Made by a program: the position numbers and the translations under genes. From contig NZ_JBHSIS010000002.1 of NCBI RefSeq assembly GCF_042653545.1, positions 744,001 to 808,000 of the forward strand: a stretch of DNA of 64,000 bases. Reading direction: 5' to 3'. Positions 1 through 8,667 of the stretch are shown in pieces. The notes under the pieces were generated by a model. The model made no database searches, was not told the DNA's origin, and saw only the letters and a program-made list of their open reading frames with translations. How positions within the stretch are numbered: the stretch's first letter is position 1; each line of letters opens with the position of its first letter. The DNA is from Actinophytocola glycyrrhizae (GTDB taxonomy: Bacteria > Actinomycetota > Actinomycetes > Mycobacteriales > Pseudonocardiaceae).

Positions 1-2440
1 CGAACAGCGTCTCCTCGTCGACGACGATGTCCCGCCGCCGTGCCTTGTGTTCCAGCTCCTCGGCCTCGGCGAGCAGTTCGGCGTTGCGCCTGAGGAACTT
101 GTGCCTGTTCTCCCACTCCCCGGCCACCAGCGCGTGCCGGATGAACAGCTCACGCGCCACCGGCGGGTCGATCCGGCCGTAGTTCACCGACCGGTCCACC
201 ACGATCGGCACGCCGAGCAGCGTCACCCGCTCGGTGGCCATCACCGCGCCGCGTTTCTTCTCCCAGCGCGGCTCGCTGTGGTTGCGGCGCACGAGGTGCC
301 CGGCGAGCGGCTCGATCCACTCCGGTTCGATCCTCGCGACGATCCGGCCCCACAGGCGGGTCGTCTCGACCAGCTCCGCGGCCATGATCCAGCGCGGCTG
401 CTTCTTGAACAGGGCGGAACCGGGGAAGATGCCGAACCGCGCGTTGCGGGCACCGAGGTAGTCGTGCTTGGCCCCGTCCTTCGTGTCCTTCAGGCCGATG
501 TGCGACAGCAGGCCCGCGAGCAGCGACATGTGCACCTGCTTGGCGGTGGCAGGCGAGGTGTTCGGCAGGACGTCGAGGCTCTTGGTCATCTGCTTCAGCT
601 GGCCCGCCACGTCCTGCCACTCCCGCACCCGCAGGTAGTTCAGGTACTCGGCGCGGCACAGCTTGCGGAACCGGTTCGCCGAAAGGTCGCGTTTCTGTTC
701 GGTGAGGTAGTCCCAGAGCTTGAGGTAGGACATGAAGTCCGACTCCGGGTCCCGGAAGCGGGCGTGCTGCTGGTCGGCCTGGGTCTGCTTGTCGGCTGGC
801 CGCTCGCGGGGGTCCTGGATGGACAGCGCGGCGGCGATGATCGTGACCTCGCTGACGCAGCCGTTCCTGTCCGCCTCGAGGACCATGCGGGCGAGGCGCG
901 GGTCGACCGGAAGGCGGGACAGCTTGCGCCCCAACGGGGTCAGCCGCGGTGTGGTGTCCTTCGTGGACGTGTCCAGCGCGCCGAGCTCGTGCAGCAGGTT
1001 CATGCCGTCGGTGATGTGGCGGCGGTCCGGCGGCTCGACGAACGGGAACTCCGCGATGTCACCGAGGTCGGCGGCGGCCATCTGCAGGATGACCGACGCG
1101 AGGTTGGTCCGCAGGATCTCCGGGTCGGTGAACTCGGGTCGCGCGTCGAAGTCGTCCTCGGCGTAGAGCCGGACGCAGATGCCGTCGGAGGTGCGGCCGC
1201 AGCGGCCCTTGCGCTGGTTCGCCGACGCCTGCGAGATCTTCTCGATCGGCAGCCGCTGGACCTTCAACCGGTTGCTGTACCGGGAGATCCGGGCGAAGCC
1301 GGGGTCGATGACATACTTGATGCCGGGCACGGTCAGTGACGTTTCCGCCACGTTCGTGGCGAGCACGACGCGGCGCCCGCGATGTCGCTGGAACACCCGG
1401 CGCTGTTCGCCCGCGGACAGCCGCGCGTACAGCGGCAGGATCTCCAGACCCGGTTTGTCCAGCGCCACCAGCGCGTCCGTGGTGTCGCGGATCTCCCGTT
1501 CGCCGGAGAGGAACACGAGGATGTCGCCGGGCCCCTCCGTCGACAGCTCGTCGACGGCGTCGAGGATCGCCTGCGTCTGGTCACGGTCCGGATCGGCGTC
1601 GGGGTTGTCGGGGTCGACGATCGGGCGATAGCGGACCTCGACCGGGTACGTCCGGCCGGAGACCTCGACGATCGGCGCGTCACCGCTGTGTTGACCCCGG
1701 GGGGACGACCCCCCGAGCCCCCCGAAATGCCGCGAGAAGCGCTCCGGGTCGATCGTGGCCGAGGTGATGATCACCTTGAGGTCGGGGCGGCGCGGCAGGA
1801 GGCGCTTGAGGTAGCCGAGGATGAAGTCGATGTTGAGGCTGCGCTCGTGTGCCTCGTCGATGATCAGCGTGTCGTACTGGCGCAGCATCCGGTCGGACTG
1901 CAGCTCGGCGAGCAGGATGCCGTCGGTCATCAGCTTGACGTTGGTCCTGTCGCCGACCTGGTCGGTGAACCGGACCTTCCAGCCGACAGCGTCACCGAGC
2001 TTGACGTCCAGCTCTTCGGAGATGCGTTCCGCGACGGTGCGCGCGGCGATCCGGCGCGGCTGGGTGTGCCCGATCAGGCCACGCACGCCGCGGCCGAGCT
2101 CGAGGCAGATCTTCGGCAGCTGGGTGGTCTTGCCGGAGCCGGTCTCCCCGGCCACGATCACGACCTGGTGCTCCTCGATCGCCTTGCGGATGTCGTCGCG
2201 CCGCTGGCTGATCGGCAGCTCGGCCGGGTAGGTGATCTTCGGCACGGACGCGGCGCGGGCGGCCACGCGCGCCTCGGCCCTGTCGATCTCCTTGGCGATC
2301 TCCTCGGCCCGCGCGGCCCTGGTCTCGGCGTCCTTGATCTTCCCGAGCCCGTCGACGCGGCGGCGCAGGCGGCGCTCGTCCCGGATCATCAGGTCGGACA
2401 GGCGCGCACGCAGGTCATGGGTGCGGGTGGGCGTACTCAT
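1..2440 (-). CDS. hrpA: ATP-dependent RNA helicase HrpA (N-terminal part; gene runs off the window)
   Basis: DEAH-box helicase expected to unwind RNA in the cytoplasm using ATP. The first 813 codons are present; the C-terminus lies beyond base 1. The ATG at 2440 opens MSTPTRTHDLRARL. Walker A GETGSGKTTQ (about residue 110), the DEAH box (IIDEAHERS, about residue 195), motif III SAT and the motif VI stretch QRKGRCGRT (about residue 410) are all intact. Helicase-associated and OB-type regions follow. Actinobacterial HrpA is about 1300 residues, so roughly 60% is visible. It reads away from the downstream genes as a single transcription unit. A G/C-run-rich insert at 1690-1730 (GGLGGSSPRG) interrupts the linker after motif III without breaking the frame. 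The family is clear; its RNA target is not known from sequence. Confidence 0.95.
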   Translation of the reverse strand, partial: MSTPTRTHDLRARLSDLMIRDERRLRRRVDGLGKIKDAETRAARAEEIAKEIDRAEARVAARAASVPKITYPAELPISQRRDDIRKAIEEHQVVIVAGETGSGKTTQLPKICLELGRGVRGLIGHTQPRRIAARTVAERISEELDVKLGDAVGWKVRFTDQVGDRTNVKLMTDGILLAELQSDRMLRQYDTLIIDEAHERSLNIDFILGYLKRLLPRRPDLKVIITSATIDPERFSRHFGGLGGSSPRGQHSGDAPIVEVSGRTYPVEVRYRPIVDPDNPDADPDRDQTQAILDAVDELSTEGPGDILVFLSGEREIRDTTDALVALDKPGLEILPLYARLSAGEQRRVFQRHRGRRVVLATNVAETSLTVPGIKYVIDPGFARISRYSNRLKVQRLPIEKISQASANQRKGRCGRTSDGICVRLYAEDDFDARPEFTDPEILRTNLASVILQMAAADLGDIAEFPFVEPPDRRHITDGMNLLHELGALDTSTKDTTPRLTPLGRKLSRLPVDPRLARMVLEADRNGCVSEVTIIAAALSIQDPRERPADKQTQADQQHARFRDPESDFMSYLKLWDYLTEQKRDLSANRFRKLCRAEYLNYLRVREWQDVAGQLKQMTKSLDVLPNTSPATAKQVHMSLLAGLLSHIGLKDTKDGAKHDYLGARNARFGIFPGSALFKKQPRWIMAAELVETTRLWGRIVARIEPEWIEPLAGHLVRRNHSEPRWEKKRGAVMATERVTLLGVPIVVDRSVNYGRIDPPVARELFIRHALVAGEWENRHKFLRRNAELLAEAEELEHKARRRDIVVDEETLF

Positions 2441-2633
2441 CTCGTTACGAGCTTAACGACGGGTACCAGCGAATTGTTTCCCCGGGCTGGTCCGCCTGCC
2501 CGGATCACCAGTGCCGGTCCCGACCCGGCGACACCCGCGGACCGCGGGCGGTTGGTGGCCCGGCGCCCTCACGGTCCCCTGAGGCAACTGCCGACCAGGC
2601 CCATACTCCGCCCAAGGATCCCCAGGACGCGCT

Positions 2634-3260
2634 CTAGCCCAGGCCGAACCTGGCCAGGTCGCCTGCGCCCTCTCGAATGACCTCGGCCTCGTCGTCGGAG
2701 AAGTCGATGACCGTGGTCGGCTCGGTGCCGCAGTCGCCGGAGTCGATCACGGCGTCGACGACGTGGTCGAGGGCTTCCTTGATCTCCCAGCCCTGCGTCA
2801 TCGGCTCCTCCTCACCCGGCAGGAGCAGCGTGCTCGACAGCAGCGGCTCCCCCAGCTCGGCGAGGATGGCCTGCGTGGCCACGTGGTCCGGGATGCGCAC
2901 GCCGACGGTCTTCTTCTTGGCGTGCATGAGCCTGCGCGGCACCTCCTTCGTCGCCGGGAGGATGAACGTGTACGGGCCCGGCGTGGACGCCTTCACCGCG
3001 CGGAACACCGTGTTGCTGAGGTAGACGAACTGCCCGAGCTGCGCGAAGTCGTGACACACGAGCGTGAAGTGGTGCCGGTCGTCGAGCTGCCGGATCGCCC
3101 GGATCCGCTCCAGGCCCTCCTTGTTGCCGAACTGGCACCCCAGCGCGAAGCAGGAGTCGGTCGGGTACGCGATCAGCCCGCCGGACCGCACCAGGTCGAC
3201 GATCTGCCCGACCGAGCGCCGCTGCGGGTTGTCCGGATGCACGTCGAAGTACTTCGCCAC
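2634..3260 (-). CDS. YciO/Sua5/YrdC-family protein (threonylcarbamoyl-AMP synthase-like)
   Basis: A 208-residue single-domain YrdC-fold protein, matching the length of E. coli YciO. The opening AKYFDVHPDNPQRRSVGQ and the YPTDSCFALGC stretch are typical of the YciO branch, not the Sua5 branch, and there is no C-terminal Sua5 domain. YrdC relatives form threonylcarbamoyl-AMP for tRNA t6A; YciO itself is a paralogue whose cellular role is less settled. I chose the GTG at 3260. The reading frame stays open upstream to 3434, but that extension is only the coding shadow of the long inverted repeat and shows no family similarity. Nothing indicates an operon partner. Confidence 0.85.
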   Translation of the reverse strand: MAKYFDVHPDNPQRRSVGQIVDLVRSGGLIAYPTDSCFALGCQFGNKEGLERIRAIRQLDDRHHFTLVCHDFAQLGQFVYLSNTVFRAVKASTPGPYTFILPATKEVPRRLMHAKKKTVGVRIPDHVATQAILAELGEPLLSSTLLLPGEEEPMTQGWEIKEALDHVVDAVIDSGDCGTEPTTVIDFSDDEAEVIREGAGDLARFGLG

Positions 3261-3270
3261 CCGCGCGAGC

Positions 3271-3437
3271 TTAGTGGTCAGAATCGGAAGTCCTTCGTGG
3301 GTATCGGCGGATCCAGGTTTTCGCTGGGCGTGCGGCCGGAAGGTCCTCGTACTGGTTGTACTCGGGCCTTGCGGCCGTACGTCCAGCGGGAAGCTGGGCC
3401 GTCGAGACCCCGAAGGACTTCCGATTCTGACCACTTA
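3271..3437. repeat. 167-base near-perfect inverted repeat (long hairpin)
   Basis: The left arm (about 3271-3351) and right arm (about 3357-3437) are reverse complements along almost their whole length. The outer 26 bases (TGGTCAGAATCGGAAGTCC and following) match almost perfectly; inner segments match at roughly four bases in five, and only a few bases remain for the loop around GTACTGGTTGTAC. It lies 10 bases upstream of the YciO-like start and 98 bases beyond the DUF3037 stop. As RNA it would form an 80-base-pair rod on either strand. It has no coding content. It could be a MITE-like element, a processing or terminator structure, or a small RNA. No second copy is in the window. Confidence 0.85.
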
Positions 3438-3535
3438 GGGCGGTCACCGTTCCGCACACCTGTTCACACGCCGACGCCGGTCCAGGGGCCGGCCGCGGGG
3501 CCGCTCACCTCGGCAAGCCGGCGGCAGACGTCCTG

Positions 3536-3907
3536 TCAGAGGTGGACCTGTGTGCGGACCAGGCGGTCCAGTTCCGCCGCCGGGTCGTCGGTCAGGCCGG
3601 TGTGGGCCGGGGAGGTCTGCAGGATCGTGCTGCGGGGGGCGGTCAGCCAGCGGAACCGTTGCCCGACGCTGGTGCCCGACATGGGGCCGGTGCCTTCGCA
3701 GGCCTGGCACATCGAGCGGAGGGCGGCGTCGAGGGTTTCCAGGTCCAGGACCGGGTCCAGGGCGCGGAGGCGGTCGTGGTCGACGGCCACCGCGCAGCGG
3801 AGGTACCGCAGCGGGGCGCAGTAGACGATCGCGCCCACGTTCATGAACTCGCCGCGTTCCTGGCGGGGCACGGCACGTACGAGGACGTACTCAAACACGT
3901 GCGGCAC
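3536..3907 (-). CDS. DUF3037 family protein
   Basis: A 123-residue cytoplasmic protein with the DUF3037 signature FEYVLVRAVPRQERGEFMNVG at its N-terminus and a second conserved patch around GQRFRWLTAPRSTILQTSP. The start is GTG at 3907 or the in-frame GTG at 3898; both overlap the end of the HipA-like kinase gene, which shows translational coupling. DUF3037 proteins are often found beside HipA-like kinases in actinobacteria, and no biochemical function is established. The pair probably acts together, for example with DUF3037 as partner or substrate of the kinase, but that is inference. Confidence 0.85.
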   Translation of the reverse strand: MPHVFEYVLVRAVPRQERGEFMNVGAIVYCAPLRYLRCAVAVDHDRLRALDPVLDLETLDAALRSMCQACEGTGPMSGTSVGQRFRWLTAPRSTILQTSPAHTGLTDDPAAELDRLVRTQVHL

Positions 3908-4676
3908 GGGTCTCCTCCAGTGCGGCGACCCAGTCGGGTGCGTCGGCGAGGCGCGCCGCGAAGTATGCCGCATACGCGTCGCGGACCTCCGCCGGTGAGC
4001 CGAGCGTGGGGTCCAGCCACTCGTCCGGGACCAGTTCGAGGACCTCGCGCACCAGGCCGGGGGTCACCCGCGGGCGCAGCGCGGCGTCGGCGTCGGCGAT
4101 CGAGGCCGCCACCGGCATCATCACGTGATCGGCGGCGTCGTAGCGGTACGTCGGCGCCGGCTGCCAGCCGGGCAGCCAGCGGTGGTGGAAGATCAGCGAA
4201 GCGCCGTGGTCGATGAGCCACACCTGTCGGTGCCAGAGCAGCATGTTCGGGTTGCGCCAGCTGCGGTCGACGTTGAGCACGAGCGTGTCCAGCCACACCA
4301 GCCGCGCCGCCAGCTCACCGCCGGGGTCGCGGACGTGCGGGTTGAAGTCGAACGAGCCGGGCAGGTAGTCGACCCCCAGGTTCTGGCCGGGGCTTGCCCG
4401 CAGCAGGTCCTGGATCTCCTCGTCCGGCTCCGCGCGGGACAGCTCCGGGTCCAGGTCGACCAGCACCAGCTCCGGCACCCGGAACCCGAGCCGCCGCGCC
4501 AGCTCGCCGACGATGATCTCCGCTGTCAGCGCCTTCAGGCCTTGGCCCGCGCCGCGGAACTTGAGTACGTACATGCCGAGGTCGTCCGCCTCGACGAGAC
4601 CGGGGAGCGAGCCGCCCTCCCGGAACGGCGTCACGTAGCGGGTGGCCGCGACGGTACGCAGGCTGTGCTGATCCAC
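3891..4676 (-). CDS. HipA-like (HipA_2) kinase-fold protein
   Basis: A 261-residue protein with the kinase-like core of HipA but without HipA's N-terminal domain and without a HipB-type antitoxin nearby. Visible elements are GMYVLKFRGAGQG with the ATP-site lysine, the catalytic-loop-like LVLNVDRSWRNPN (Asp and Asn spaced as in HipA) and WLIDHGASLIF in the place of the metal-binding DFG segment. The GTG at 4676 was chosen because similarity begins at TVAATRYVTPFREGG; the frame is open further upstream into the 3' end of the neighbouring GNAT gene. It overlaps the DUF3037 start by 17 bases. Likely a protein or small-molecule kinase of unknown target. Confidence 0.8.
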   Translation of the reverse strand: MDQHSLRTVAATRYVTPFREGGSLPGLVEADDLGMYVLKFRGAGQGLKALTAEIIVGELARRLGFRVPELVLVDLDPELSRAEPDEEIQDLLRASPGQNLGVDYLPGSFDFNPHVRDPGGELAARLVWLDTLVLNVDRSWRNPNMLLWHRQVWLIDHGASLIFHHRWLPGWQPAPTYRYDAADHVMMPVAASIADADAALRPRVTPGLVREVLELVPDEWLDPTLGSPAEVRDAYAAYFAARLADAPDWVAALEETRAARV

Positions 4677-4732
4677 GTCCGCATGATGGCAGGTCAGGCC
4701 CCGGTGCTCACACCGGCTTTCCAGCCCGGCCG

Positions 4733-5728
4733 CTATCGGATCGCCGCCGCGTACTGCGGTACCAGCTCCCCGCGCAGCGACGACTTGAGCTCCGGTTTGC
4801 CCCTGCCGACGATCACGCCCTCCTTGCCGGTCCGGTGGGCGTACTCCACCATGAGGCGGTAGTGGTCCAGGTACAGGTTGGGGCGGTCCGGCCGGGTGGC
4901 CGGGCGCGCCGACCAGTGCCGGGTGACCGGCCACCTCGGGTGGTCGAGGACGGTCACGAACGCCTCCAGCTCACCTGTCCCCTCGGCGCGGTAGGCCCCC
5001 ACCACGACGTCCGGCTGGCGCAGCAGCGCGGTCAGGTAGCCGGTGGTCTGCTGGAGCGGGGCCAGCCTGCCAGCGTACTTCTGCTCGTTGTGGCGCAGCA
5101 CCCGCGCGACCTCCAGCGGGTCGAGCTCGGCGCCGGGGACCACCTCGGCGGTCAGCGTCCCGTCCTGCTCGACCGCGCGGACGATCTGGCGCATGTTCTG
5201 CCTGCGCTTGCGTTTCATGCCCGCCATCCAGTCCGCCACCGACGACCACGCCGACACGCGCAGGATCGCCAGCGACTCCGTCGGGCGGGACACGCAGCGG
5301 CCCATCGCCGTGACCTCGTCGGCGGTGAGCTGGCGCAGCAGCGCACCACCGCAGCCGATGCCCAGCGCGCGGCGCATGGCGCTCATGTAGTCGCGGAGGA
5401 ACTCGCCGGTCGGCAGGCCGTCCGACCACCAGCCCGGCACCGACCCGGAGCCGGGGTTGCGCACGTGCAGGCCGCCGAGGAGACGCGCCCGGCCGGCGCC
5501 GACGAAACCGTTGCGACGCACCGGCAGCCCCGCCCAGTTCGCGAACACGACGCCGTCCGCGGCCGGCCCGTTGCGCAGGACCGCCACGAACAGCGGCGTC
5601 CTGGCCGTCCATGCCTGCGCGGCCAGCACGTCCCACGCCCAGTCCGCACGCAGCGCCGCCCGCGCCCGTAGCCCACGCCAGTAGGGCGGTTCCCGGTCGT
5701 GGCGCGGATCCAGCACCTCCCAGCTCAT
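4733..5728 (-). CDS. GNAT-superfamily protein, FemAB/BioF2-like (Acetyltransf_6)
   Basis: A 331-residue protein starting at ATG 5728, which overlaps the preceding stop by 4 bases. Its second half has the pattern of the FemAB/BioF2-like GNAT family: a basic MKRKRRQNMRQIVRAVEQ segment, an aromatic NLYLDHYRLMVEYAHRTG stretch and the terminal GRGKPELKSSLRG motif. Family members transfer acyl or aminoacyl groups to amines, including peptidoglycan-type substrates; the substrate here is unknown. It is the last gene of a three-gene operon and is clearly related to the gene just upstream, as if by duplication. The N-terminal half is much less conserved. Confidence 0.75.
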   Translation of the reverse strand: MSWEVLDPRHDREPPYWRGLRARAALRADWAWDVLAAQAWTARTPLFVAVLRNGPAADGVVFANWAGLPVRRNGFVGAGRARLLGGLHVRNPGSGSVPGWWSDGLPTGEFLRDYMSAMRRALGIGCGGALLRQLTADEVTAMGRCVSRPTESLAILRVSAWSSVADWMAGMKRKRRQNMRQIVRAVEQDGTLTAEVVPGAELDPLEVARVLRHNEQKYAGRLAPLQQTTGYLTALLRQPDVVVGAYRAEGTGELEAFVTVLDHPRWPVTRHWSARPATRPDRPNLYLDHYRLMVEYAHRTGKEGVIVGRGKPELKSSLRGELVPQYAAAIR

Positions 5729-6732
5729 CGGCCCACCAGCGGTCCCGGCACACCGACGACGCACATCGGGCGGGCACCGAAGCCAAGGGATCCCTTCTCC
5801 GTGGACTTCCCCCGGCCCGCGGACAGTTCCTTGCGGCCGCCCGCGATCACGTGCCGGATCGCCCTGGCGTGGCAGTCGAAGTAGAGGTGCCCCCGGTCCT
5901 CCCGGCTCGCCCAGAACTGGAGTATCGGGGTCACCGGATGGTCGAGGTAGGTGCTGAACGCGAGCACTTGACCGTCCACATCGGAGTAGGTGAGCGTGTG
6001 GACGTCCGGCCGCCGCACCACTTCCGCCAGGTACGCGCCCGCGACCGGGGTGCGCGGGTCGAACGGCTGCCTGCCGAACTTCGCCCGGTGCGTGCGCAGC
6101 ATCCCGGCCAGCGCAACACCGTCCACATCGGTCCGGCCGGGACCGAAGCGCACCACCAGCGACGGGTCGGCCGCGACGAGACGGTCGACGCGGCGGATGT
6201 TCTTGCGCCGGTTGCGGGACAGGCTCGCCAGCCATTCGTCCTCGTCGGCGAACGTGTTCTCCAGCACGGACGCCGCCGGGGTCACCCGGCGCACCAACCG
6301 CCCGCGACCGGACACCAGCGGCGCGAGCGACACGGGGACGTTCCGGTAGACCAACCCGGCGAGCAGCGGACCGACGTGCGCCCGCACCCCGCGCTCCAGC
6401 GCGCGCACCACGTCCTGGTCGCCGGACGGCACGAAGAAACCCTCACCGCCCAGCCACGGCTGGTACACCTGGGCGATCTTCGGGACGAGGCGGTGCGTGC
6501 GCGACGGCGCGTACCGGTCACCACGACCGGGCACGCACACCAGAACGGCCATCGCACCGATGATCTCGTCACCCGACCGGGCCACCGCCAGCAGCGGCGG
6601 ATTGCGGGACAGCCAAGCCTCCATCCCCAGCAGGCCGTACTCCCACGGCGGGTAGAGGTGTTGACGCGTCACGAAATCGGACCAACCGGACGGCGGCGGG
6701 TCGTGGCGGGGATCGTGGACGGAGACGGTCAC
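5725..6732 (-). CDS. GNAT-superfamily protein, FemAB/BioF2-like (Acetyltransf_6)
   Basis: A 335-residue paralogue of the following gene. The GTG at 6732 overlaps the previous stop (GTGA), and its own stop overlaps the next ATG. The diagnostic segments are LASLSRNRRKNIRRVDRL, HRAKFGRQPFDPRTPV, the acceptor-side HLYFDCHARAIRHVI and the closing GRGKSTEKGSLG. No signal peptide or membrane segment is evident, so it should act in the cytoplasm. Two tandem enzymes of this kind could add two acyl or aminoacyl groups in turn to a product made by the divergent ATP-grasp/carbamoyltransferase cluster. That link rests only on position. Confidence 0.78.
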   Translation of the reverse strand: MTVSVHDPRHDPPPSGWSDFVTRQHLYPPWEYGLLGMEAWLSRNPPLLAVARSGDEIIGAMAVLVCVPGRGDRYAPSRTHRLVPKIAQVYQPWLGGEGFFVPSGDQDVVRALERGVRAHVGPLLAGLVYRNVPVSLAPLVSGRGRLVRRVTPAASVLENTFADEDEWLASLSRNRRKNIRRVDRLVAADPSLVVRFGPGRTDVDGVALAGMLRTHRAKFGRQPFDPRTPVAGAYLAEVVRRPDVHTLTYSDVDGQVLAFSTYLDHPVTPILQFWASREDRGHLYFDCHARAIRHVIAGGRKELSAGRGKSTEKGSLGFGARPMCVVGVPGPLVGR

Positions 6733-7508
6733 GGCAACACCACCGGCGTCCCGTGGCGCGGGCAGCGGCCGAGGGTGGCGGGCCCGGCCACGATGTCGAC
6801 GAGGCACGGCGAACGCTGCCCCAGCACCGTGACCGCGAGCCCGGCGTCGGTTTCCCGCGCGTACACCCGGGGCCAGTCCAAATGCCATCGTCCACACTGC
6901 CGCAACGTGCCGAGAAACCCCAGCAGTGGATCATGAAGAAGGCCGTACGGTCCGCCGTCGAGTTCCGTGATCGTCCTGCGGGGCACGACGTCGAGCCGGA
7001 CCGCGAGTTCCTCAGGCAATTCGGCGACCAGTTCCGCGAGTCGCTTGTCGTCACCGACGGCGAGCACCGGCGCGTCGCGTCCCAGCGCGACGGTCAGCGC
7101 GCGCCACGCGCTCTCGGTGGGGCCCGTCGCGAGATCGAGGACACAGCCGGTGACTCCGCGTGGCAGGTCCGTCGGCGGCAGTACGTCCGCTTTGTCCAGT
7201 ACGGCGACGAACGCCCCGTCCGGCAAGGAGAAGCGCGCCGACAACGCGGGCCCGAGCCCGCGGAGCAACTGGACCGTCGCCGTACCGCCGGCCAGTGGAA
7301 CAAGGTCGGCCAACCGGCGTAACGTGTCTTCGTACTGAATCGCTCCACTGTGGACCCCGAGGCGCCCCGGCACCACTACGGGGTCCGTCCGACCCGACAG
7401 TGCCCACCGTTCGCGGTAGAGCGGGACAGTGCGAAACGCGGACGCGACTTTTCGCCGGTAAGCCATCCGCCACCAGGGCTCGACGTTCACGAGCGGGCAG
7501 TGTGCCAT
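6729..7508 (-). CDS. Degenerate adenylate-forming (PaaK-like) protein
   Basis: 259 residues, first gene of a three-gene operon. The N-terminus (FRTVPLYRERWAL) resembles the start of phenylacetate-CoA-ligase-like enzymes, and the C-terminal half (YGLLHDPLLGFLG, CGRWHLDWPRVYARE, CLVDIVAGPATLGRCPRHG) resembles the region of those enzymes after the nucleotide-binding core. The AMP-binding P-loop and the large central domain are absent, so normal acyl adenylation is not expected. The Cys-Pro-Arg-His pattern is a remnant of the CxxCG-type end of PaaK-like ligases. It may be a non-catalytic scaffold or a shrunken ligase. The ATG at 7508 is used, but M15 is also possible. The PaaK relationship is my reading of short motifs. 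Confidence 0.5.
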   Translation of the reverse strand: MAHCPLVNVEPWWRMAYRRKVASAFRTVPLYRERWALSGRTDPVVVPGRLGVHSGAIQYEDTLRRLADLVPLAGGTATVQLLRGLGPALSARFSLPDGAFVAVLDKADVLPPTDLPRGVTGCVLDLATGPTESAWRALTVALGRDAPVLAVGDDKRLAELVAELPEELAVRLDVVPRRTITELDGGPYGLLHDPLLGFLGTLRQCGRWHLDWPRVYARETDAGLAVTVLGQRSPCLVDIVAGPATLGRCPRHGTPVVLP

Positions 7509-7697
7509 CCGTTTGCCCTGACCGGTCGAATCGCGTCACGGTGCGGCCGAACGTCGCAGTAACGCGGATCCGTCACTGAACTGAACGGCCGAATTACGGG
7601 AGGTGAACTGCCTTTCGATCGCCACGCCTGCTAGGAACTTGTCCGCGTGCCAGCACCCACGGCACATCCGCAGCGGGACGGGATCGGAGATCCATCG

Positions 7698-8657
7698 ATG
7701 AAGGTTGGCGTCACGGGGGGTAACGGCTTCATCGGCCGTTACGTGTGCGAGGAGCTCATCAGCAGGGGCCACGAGCCGCTCGTGTTCGACCACCACAGCA
7801 GAACCGCAGGTCAGGACCACCCGGTGATGCTCGGCGACATCCGGGACGCGACGGCGATGGTGGAGCTCGCCGCGCACTGCGACGGCATCATCCACCTGGC
7901 CGCGGTGCTCGGCACCCAGGAGACGATCCGCAATCCCCGGCCCGCCGCGGAAACGAATCTCGTCGGCGGACTGAATTTCCTCGAGGCGGTCGCGCAATAC
8001 GATCTTCCCGGCGTCAACATCGCGGTCGGCAATCACTGGATGAACAACAGTTATTCGATCTCCAAGTCGGCGGTCGAACGTTTTGTGCACATGTTCAACG
8101 CCGACCGGGGAACACGCGTTAACAATGTCCGCGTGGTCAACGCCTACGGCCCGAGGCAGCTGGCCGCCGCACCCTTCGGCTCCGGCAAGGTGCGCAAGAT
8201 CACCCCCGCTGTCATCTGCCGCGCGCTCGCGGGCTGGCCCGTCGAACTGTACGGCGGCGGCCGCCAGATCTCCGACATGGTGTGGGTCGGCGACGTCGCC
8301 CGCGCGCTCGTGGCCGCGCTCGAGGTCGCGGCCCGCGGCGAGGTGCTCGACCGCGTGGTGGAGGTCGGCCCGCACGAGTCGACGAGCATCCGGTCGGTGG
8401 CCGAGCTGATCATCGAGCTGTGCGTCGAGCGCGGCTACTCCCCCGTGCCCATCGAGGACCTGCCGATGCGACCGGGCGAGCAGGCCGGCGCGGTCGTCAC
8501 CGCCGACCCGGAAACACTGCACGCGGTCGGCATCGACCCGGTGTCGATGGTGTCGCTGCGCGAAGGCATGGCCAGGACGGTCGACTGGTTCATCGAGCAC
8601 GAGGGCATCCACTGGTCGGTCCCGGAAGGCGAACAGCTCGTCCGCACGGCCAACTAG
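7698..8657 (+). CDS. NAD(P)-dependent epimerase/dehydratase (extended SDR)
   Basis: 319 residues. The N-terminal Rossmann motif GGNGFIG directly follows MKVGVT, which fixes the ATG at 7698. The active-site YSISK (YxxxK) sits in MNNSYSISKSAVERF, and RVVNAYGPRQ plus GGGRQISDMVWVGDVA are standard for sugar-nucleotide epimerases and dehydratases. Expected activity is on an NDP-sugar, giving an epimerised or dehydrated sugar for the glycosyltransferase 10 bases downstream. It opens a seven-gene plus-strand run. A 189-base region upstream is shared with the divergent minus-strand operon; I see no clear sigma-A promoter in it. The exact sugar product cannot be told. Confidence 0.88.
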   Translation: MKVGVTGGNGFIGRYVCEELISRGHEPLVFDHHSRTAGQDHPVMLGDIRDATAMVELAAHCDGIIHLAAVLGTQETIRNPRPAAETNLVGGLNFLEAVAQYDLPGVNIAVGNHWMNNSYSISKSAVERFVHMFNADRGTRVNNVRVVNAYGPRQLAAAPFGSGKVRKITPAVICRALAGWPVELYGGGRQISDMVWVGDVARALVAALEVAARGEVLDRVVEVGPHESTSIRSVAELIIELCVERGYSPVPIEDLPMRPGEQAGAVVTADPETLHAVGIDPVSMVSLREGMARTVDWFIEHEGIHWSVPEGEQLVRTAN

Positions 8658-8667
8658 GGCGGCGCAC

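Noticed and set aside
3261..3434. 58-residue N-terminal extension of the YciO-like protein
   Set aside because: It reads through the long inverted repeat; family similarity begins at the GTG at 3260.
7603..7701. 32-codon GTG frame whose TGA overlaps the SDR start
   Set aside because: The purine-rich stretch overlaps the GTG itself, so ribosome-binding spacing is wrong; no recognisable peptide.
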